In this document: positions 6,209 to 9,714 of the stretch, piece after piece | Layout: the number at the start of each line of letters is the position of its first letter | Numbering within the stretch: position 1 is the first letter of the stretch | DNA from: Geoglobus sp. | GTDB lineage: Archaea > Halobacteriota > Archaeoglobi > Archaeoglobales > Archaeoglobaceae | DNA length: 9,714 bases | Assembly: GCA_027016965.1 (NCBI GenBank) | Contig: JALURI010000181.1 | Coordinates: 1-9,714, forward strand | Reading direction: 5' to 3' | The notes under the pieces: generated by a model | Databases searched by the model: none | Seen by the model: only the letters and a program-made list of their open reading frames with translations | Told to the model about the DNA's origin: nothing | Translations under genes and position numbers: made by a program

Positions 6209-7253
6209 TGTTGTAGTAAGTGTCTCGTCTTGCAGGAATTCTGCCGGCTCTCTTTATTGCAGAGATTATCTCATCAACCTGTACAGGCCTGAATTCCTTT
6301 CCTGTTGCTTTTACAACATTTTCTTCAAGCATAACCCCCCCAAAGTCGTTTGCACCAAAGTCAAGAGCTAAAACAGCTATGTCCATTCCCTGCGTAAGCC
6401 ATGATACCTGAATGTTTTTTATATTGTGGAGAACGATCCTTGAAATAGCAACAATTCTGAGATAATTGAGAGGTGAGGCTGGCTCCTTCACAAGGTCATA
6501 CAATTCTGTCATCCCCGGCTGAAAGCTCCAGGGAATGAATGCTGTGAAGCCATTTGTTCTTTTCTGAAGATCTCTGATCTTAAATAAGTGCTCCACCACA
6601 TGCTTCTTGTTCTCTACATGCCCGAACATCATCGTTGCAGTTGTCTTTATTCCAAGCCTGTGGGCTGTTTCCATGACCTGAAGCCATTCTTCGGATGTGC
6701 ATTTGTTGCTTATCTTATGCCTGATTTCATCAGACAGTATCTCAGCTCCTCCTCCTGGTATTGAGTCAAGCCCAGCATCCCTGAGCCTTGAGATTGTCTC
6801 TTCAACACTCATTCCTTCCATTCTTGCCAGATAAACTATTTCCGGTGGAGAAAGGCTGTGAATGTCAACCTCAAATCTTCTCTTTATTTCCCTGAAAAGA
6901 CCCTCAAACCACTCAATCCCAAGCTCAGGATTTATACCTCCCTGAAGCATTATCTGGGTTGCATCTTGCTCAACAGCCTCCGCAACCTTTCTCAGAATTT
7001 CATTGTAGCTCAGAACATACGCTTCCCTGCTGTTTTTTGCATAGAAAGCACAGAACCTGCATCTTGAAATGCAAACATTTGTATAGTTTATGTTTCTGTC
7101 TATGACAAATCCAACAACATCCCCGCATCTTTCCTTTCTTATTCTGTTAGCCATGTATCCAAGCTCATAAACTGGAAGGCTGAATAGCTCAAGCGCATCA
7201 TCAAAGCTGATGTTCTCTCCATTCAGATTTTTCTCAATGTAATCTGTGTTCAT
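6192..7253 (-). CDS. mqnC: Cyclic dehypoxanthine futalosine synthase (radical SAM)
   Basis: A 353-residue radical SAM enzyme that cyclises dehypoxanthine futalosine in the futalosine pathway to menaquinone. The SAM cluster motif is CISRCRFC (Cys61, 65, 68; CxxxCxxC) within NYTNVC. MqnC-type signatures follow: MLQGGINPELGIEWFE (102-117), HSLSPPEI, GLDSIPGGGAEIL (161-173), TTATMMFGHVE, TNGFTAFIPWSFQP (233-246), VSWLTQG and GANDFGGVMLEENVV. The LQGG and PWSFQP motifs separate it from MqnE, which has HIVG and PLxFHPENT. Length is normal for the family. The ATG at 7253 overlaps the mqnA end by 20 bases and has GAGGA eight bases upstream. Last gene of the operon. A G7 run (minus strand of 6335-6341) lies in frame. 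The 3' end runs 17 bases into the convergent antiporter gene, leaving no room for a separate terminator. Confidence 0.95.
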   Translation of the reverse strand: MNTDYIEKNLNGENISFDDALELFSLPVYELGYMANRIRKERCGDVVGFVIDRNINYTNVCISRCRFCAFYAKNSREAYVLSYNEILRKVAEAVEQDATQIMLQGGINPELGIEWFEGLFREIKRRFEVDIHSLSPPEIVYLARMEGMSVEETISRLRDAGLDSIPGGGAEILSDEIRHKISNKCTSEEWLQVMETAHRLGIKTTATMMFGHVENKKHVVEHLFKIRDLQKRTNGFTAFIPWSFQPGMTELYDLVKEPASPLNYLRIVAISRIVLHNIKNIQVSWLTQGMDIAVLALDFGANDFGGVMLEENVVKATGKEFRPVQVDEIISAIKRAGRIPARRDTYYNIIQFC

Positions 7254-7977
7254 CTACAAGTTCCTCAAAAACGTTAAGACTTTTAATCTCTTTCCTACCT
7301 GCCTCATGGATGAGTTTGGAAAAGTAGATTGAAAGAAATTCAGAGGGCATCCTGAATTTAAGACTTGCAATTTCAACGATCTCATCCTTCATCTCCATTC
7401 CTTTCCTGTATGAATATATCACATCTCTGTCTATTGCTTTTCCGTGCTCAAAACCTCGCTTTGAGGTTGCAATTCCAAAAACTGCTGGCAAACCTGTTAT
7501 TTCCTTCCACTCTTCACCTATGTCCATCACAACCCTGAAAACCATTCTGGCTTTTATTGCCTCATCTCCAATTATCATAACGTGATTGAACTCTCGCAAG
7601 ACGTCCATAAAATTACCATCAGTGATAACAAGTCTGTTTATCATCCCCCTCTCTCTCCTTATTATCTCGAGCATCCTTGATGATGTCATGGATTTTGATG
7701 TTACTGCTATTGGCGAGTCATCGAGTCTCTTTCTTCTTGATACCACAACAACACTGAAAACCTCTCCATCTGATGAAACGCAGAAGTTGTGGCAATCAAG
7801 AATGTCTTTTTTCTGGATGTAGAAATATGATGGGACAGGAGCGTAAACGATATCTCCTCTGAGTATCATTTCTGAAAGTTCTCTTGGAGAACTCTCCACA
7901 ACCTTATATTTACCCTCCTTTTCAATCTGGTAATAGGGAAGAAAATTGTTTATTAGACCAAACTTTCCGATTTTCAA
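7234..7977 (-). CDS. mqnA: Chorismate dehydratase
   Basis: A 247-residue protein of the MqnA (former DUF178) periplasmic-binding-like fold. It catalyses the first futalosine-pathway step, chorismate to 3-[(1-carboxyvinyl)oxy]benzoate, in the cytoplasm. Features: KIGKFGLINNFLPYY at the N-terminus, RGDIVYAPVPSYFY (40-53), SSDGEVFSVVVVS (68-80), KSMTSSRML (95-103), MIIGDEAI (134-141) and EEWKEITGLPAVFGIA (155-170). MqnA rather than MqnD is chosen from the GDEA and W..TGLP..FG pattern and the pairing with mqnE and mqnC. The start is TTG at 7977, supported by GGAGGTG with a five-base spacer and by the four-base TTGA overlap with the mqnE stop. The chain lacks signal-peptide or membrane features. 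It is cotranscribed with mqnE and mqnC, so substrate and product enzymes are made together. Confidence 0.9.
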   Translation of the reverse strand: MKIGKFGLINNFLPYYQIEKEGKYKVVESSPRELSEMILRGDIVYAPVPSYFYIQKKDILDCHNFCVSSDGEVFSVVVVSRRKRLDDSPIAVTSKSMTSSRMLEIIRRERGMINRLVITDGNFMDVLREFNHVMIIGDEAIKARMVFRVVMDIGEEWKEITGLPAVFGIATSKRGFEHGKAIDRDVIYSYRKGMEMKDEIVEIASLKFRMPSEFLSIYFSKLIHEAGRKEIKSLNVFEELVDEHRLH

Positions 7978-8981
7978 TTCAACACCTCCAGAGTGTTGAA
8001 AAATGCGTCTCTCTCAGCAGGTATTTTTCCAGCATTTCTTATCATGCTCACGAGCTTTTCTTTTGTAAGTGTTGCAGGCGTTTTTGCCCCTGCTGAATGG
8101 GCTATTCTCTCCCCCATCACAGTTCCATCAACATCATTTGCCCCGTAATTTAATGCGATCTGGGCGAGTTTTTCCCCCATCATGACCCAGTAGGCTTTTA
8201 TTCCCATAAAATTGTGCAATGCCATCCTCGAAACCGCAATTGTTCTGAGAATGTCCTGAGGAGATGCTCTGCTTAAATGGCTGAATGATGTATTTTCGGG
8301 ATGGAAGACAAGAGGTATGAAGGCAACAAATCCACCTGTTTTTTCCTGAAGCTTTCTGAGCTTTTCAAGATGTATTGCTCTGTCTCTAAAACTTTCAATA
8401 TGCCCGAAGAGCATAGTTGCATTGCTTCTCAACCCAAGCTCATGGGCTGTTTCCATAACCCTCAGCCATGTTTTGGAATTTGCTTTGTCAGGAGATATCT
8501 TCGTTCTAACTCTTTCAACCAGAATCTCCGCACCACCACCTGGAAGCATGTCCAAACCAGCATCTCTGAGTCTCGAGAGAAACTCTCTGATGCTCATCTT
8601 CTCCTTTCTGGCATAGTAATGAACCTCTGTGGCTGTCAATGCTTTTACTGCAACTCCGTTTCCTCCTCTTTTTCTGATTTCTCTCAGGATGCTCTCAAAA
8701 TACTCCACGCCAACTTCCGGATTGTGACTCCCGACAATGTGAAGTTCCCTTGCACCTGCATTGATCGCTTTCAATGCATCTCTCACAACATCCTCGACCC
8801 TCATCAGATATCCTGTATCCCTGTAATAGGCGCAGATTGGACACTTTGATACACAGAAATTCGTGTAGTTTATGTGCTTGTTAACAGAAAAGGTTGCAAT
8901 TCTGCCATTTATCTCATCAGCCTTTCTTCCGAGTTCGTGTATGTTCTGATAAAAAAGATCCTCAATCTCGTTTACGCTCAA
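7974..8981 (-). CDS. mqnE: Aminofutalosine synthase (radical SAM)
   Basis: A 335-residue radical SAM enzyme joining the MqnA product to adenosyl to give 6-amino-6-deoxyfutalosine. The cluster motif is CVSKCPIC (Cys43, 47, 50) inside INYTNFC. MqnE signatures: ELHIVGSHNPEVGVEYFE (79-96), KALTATEVHYYAR, GLDMLPGGGAEIL (142-154), RSNATMLFGHIES (185-197), GGFVAFIPLVFHPENT (216-231), IKAYWVMMGE and GANDVDGTVMGERIAHSAGA. SHNPE replaces the more usual GLHPD-type loop, a minor variation. The start is a TTG at 8981 with GGAGGT nine bases and GAGG three bases upstream. No ATG or GTG gives a sensible N-terminus. It overlaps the glycosyltransferase gene by 20 bases and the mqnA start by 4. It shares a common ancestor with MqnC, which accounts for the sequence similarity between the two genes. 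Confidence 0.95.
   Translation of the reverse strand: MSVNEIEDLFYQNIHELGRKADEINGRIATFSVNKHINYTNFCVSKCPICAYYRDTGYLMRVEDVVRDALKAINAGARELHIVGSHNPEVGVEYFESILREIRKRGGNGVAVKALTATEVHYYARKEKMSIREFLSRLRDAGLDMLPGGGAEILVERVRTKISPDKANSKTWLRVMETAHELGLRSNATMLFGHIESFRDRAIHLEKLRKLQEKTGGFVAFIPLVFHPENTSFSHLSRASPQDILRTIAVSRMALHNFMGIKAYWVMMGEKLAQIALNYGANDVDGTVMGERIAHSAGAKTPATLTKEKLVSMIRNAGKIPAERDAFFNTLEVLN
7983..7989 (-). promoter_or_regulatory. Shine-Dalgarno of mqnA, supporting its TTG start
   Basis: GGAGGTG on the minus strand, inside the end of mqnE and five bases before TTG. It is a near-perfect match to the archaeal 16S rRNA 3' end and explains efficient initiation at a weak codon. Confidence 0.75.
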
Positions 8982-9714
8982 TTTCCTCTAACCTCCTGTT
9001 AATCTTCCTCATCTCTCTTCTGATCTGGGTGTTGATTCTGAAAAGTGAGTCAGTAAGATAACCAACAGCAATTATCAGAATTCCGGAAACAGTGAGAATC
9101 GAAACAAGATTCACAAGTAGAAAGTGAGATATCCCCCTGAACCACTCAATCACAATGTAAACTCCTCCGGCAAATCCAGCCAGAAGCATGACGAGGCCAA
9201 GAATGTAAAAGTACCTTCCAGGACTGTATCTGCCGAGAAGGGAGTAAACAGTCCTTGTTATTCTGTAGCCATCAAAGAAAGGATTCAGCTTTGTTCTTCC
9301 TGCTCTTTTCCTGTAATGGACAGGAACCTCTGCGATTCTGAATCCATTGGCTATCGTCTCAACAGTCATTTCAGTTTCAACCTCAAAACCCTCCTTCTGA
9401 ATCAAAATGGATTTGTAAACCTCCTTTGTCAGAGCTCTGTAGCCTGAGAGAATGTCATGAAGATTAACTCCATAAAGCATCCTGAAGAAGAAGTTTATGA
9501 TTTTGTTGCCAAGAAGATTTAGCCTTGTAAATGCTCCACTCTCAAAATTCTCAAGCCTGCTGCCTATAACGTGCTCCGCAACACCCTTTTTTATGGGTTC
9601 AAGAAGTTTTTCAACGTCCTCGGGCATATACGTGCCATCTGCATCAATCATCACAACTATGTCATCATCCATGTACTGAAATGCCTCTTTTACAGCCTGA
9701 CCCTTTCCTTTCCC
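8962..9714 (-). CDS. Family 2 glycosyltransferase, DPM-synthase-like, with C-terminal membrane anchor (5' partial)
   Basis: The frame is open to the window edge, giving 250 residues; the ATG at 9672 is internal because GKGKGQAVKEAFQYM upstream is a typical GT2 segment. The DxD metal/nucleotide motif is MIDADGTYMPED (Asp24, Asp26 of the visible part). It is followed by HVIGSRL, a LHDILSGYRALTKEVY acceptor-site motif, EGFEVETEMTVE and VPVHYRKRAGRTKLN, the order seen in dolichol-phosphate mannose/glucose synthase-like enzymes. Two hydrophobic helices (about 168-190 and 197-221) anchor it in the membrane. They are followed by a charged, probably coiled-coil tail rich in Arg and Glu. Likely role: transfer of a sugar from a nucleotide sugar to a polyprenyl phosphate or other lipid-linked acceptor for surface glycans; donor and acceptor are unknown. 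It overlaps mqnE by 20 bases, so it is transcribed with the menaquinone genes despite no obvious metabolic link. Confidence 0.85.
   Translation of the reverse strand, partial: GKGKGQAVKEAFQYMDDDIVVMIDADGTYMPEDVEKLLEPIKKGVAEHVIGSRLENFESGAFTRLNLLGNKIINFFFRMLYGVNLHDILSGYRALTKEVYKSILIQKEGFEVETEMTVETIANGFRIAEVPVHYRKRAGRTKLNPFFDGYRITRTVYSLLGRYSPGRYFYILGLVMLLAGFAGGVYIVIEWFRGISHFLLVNLVSILTVSGILIIAVGYLTDSLFRINTQIRREMRKINRRLEEIERKRD
8985..8996 (-). promoter_or_regulatory. Shine-Dalgarno region of mqnE, supporting its TTG start
   Basis: GGAGGT (8991-8996) and GAGG (8985-8988) on the minus strand lie nine and three bases before the TTG at 8981, inside the end of the glycosyltransferase gene. The upstream copy has the more usual spacing. 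Confidence 0.6.

Noticed and set aside
8301..8849. 182-codon open frame on the + strand
   Set aside because: Antisense shadow of mqnE, which has a full set of family motifs.
7974..8981. F420 biosynthesis radical SAM (CofG/CofH) identity for the two radical SAM genes
   Set aside because: CofG/CofH share the fold and organism group, but the HIVG...FHPENT and LQGG...PWSFQP motifs plus adjacent mqnA fit MqnE and MqnC.
1..9714. CRISPR arrays, tRNA or rRNA genes, insertion sequences
   Set aside because: No regularly spaced repeats, no cloverleaf-like intergenic sequence and no transposase motifs; all gene-free gaps are under 80 bases.

Overview
The window looks like chromosomal DNA from a menaquinone-making euryarchaeon, most plausibly of the Archaeoglobales type (inferred, genus not determined). 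Reasons: TATA boxes about 25 nt upstream of apparently leaderless start codons, strong GGAGGTG/GGTGAT ribosome binding sites inside operons, frequent TTG and GTG starts, an MjaI-type restriction-modification locus, and an anaerobic gene set (futalosine-pathway radical SAM enzymes and U32 iron-sulfur proteins).

Layout. (1) Positions 2-1182, + strand: the C-terminal end of a beta-class DNA methyltransferase carrying a degenerate staphylococcal-nuclease-like tail, followed at once by an MjaI-type (CTAG) restriction endonuclease gene broken by two compensating one-base frameshifts. No CTAG was found by eye anywhere in the window. (2) Positions 1211-4537, - strand: a HAD-IIA phosphatase followed by three consecutive U32-family genes: a short minimal U32, a UbiV-like protein with all four cluster cysteines at E. 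coli-like spacing, and a UbiU-like protein with an altered cysteine set. (3) Positions 4613-6208, + strand: a KhtT-like RCK_C regulator abutting a CPA2 (KhtU-like) K+/H+ antiporter. It diverges from the HAD gene through a 75-bp region with two back-to-back promoters. (4) Positions 6192-9714, - strand: a tightly overlapping operon of a GT2 glycosyltransferase (5' end outside the window), mqnE, mqnA and mqnC, i.e. three enzymes of the futalosine route to menaquinone.

How they work together. MqnA dehydrates chorismate, MqnE joins the product to adenosine to give aminofutalosine, and MqnC cyclises dehypoxanthine futalosine; the deaminase/nucleosidase and MqnD steps are not here. The KhtTU-like pair is a self-contained ion-homeostasis module. 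The U32 trio is the least explained part. In proteobacteria the UbiU-UbiV pair performs O2-independent hydroxylation of a quinone precursor, and other U32 proteins hydroxylate RNA. A UbiU/UbiV-like pair plus a stripped-down third U32 in an archaeon a few kb from menaquinone genes is the best candidate for an undescribed system, though its substrate cannot be read from sequence. No tRNA, rRNA, CRISPR array or insertion sequence was seen. No gene-free stretch exceeds 80 bases.
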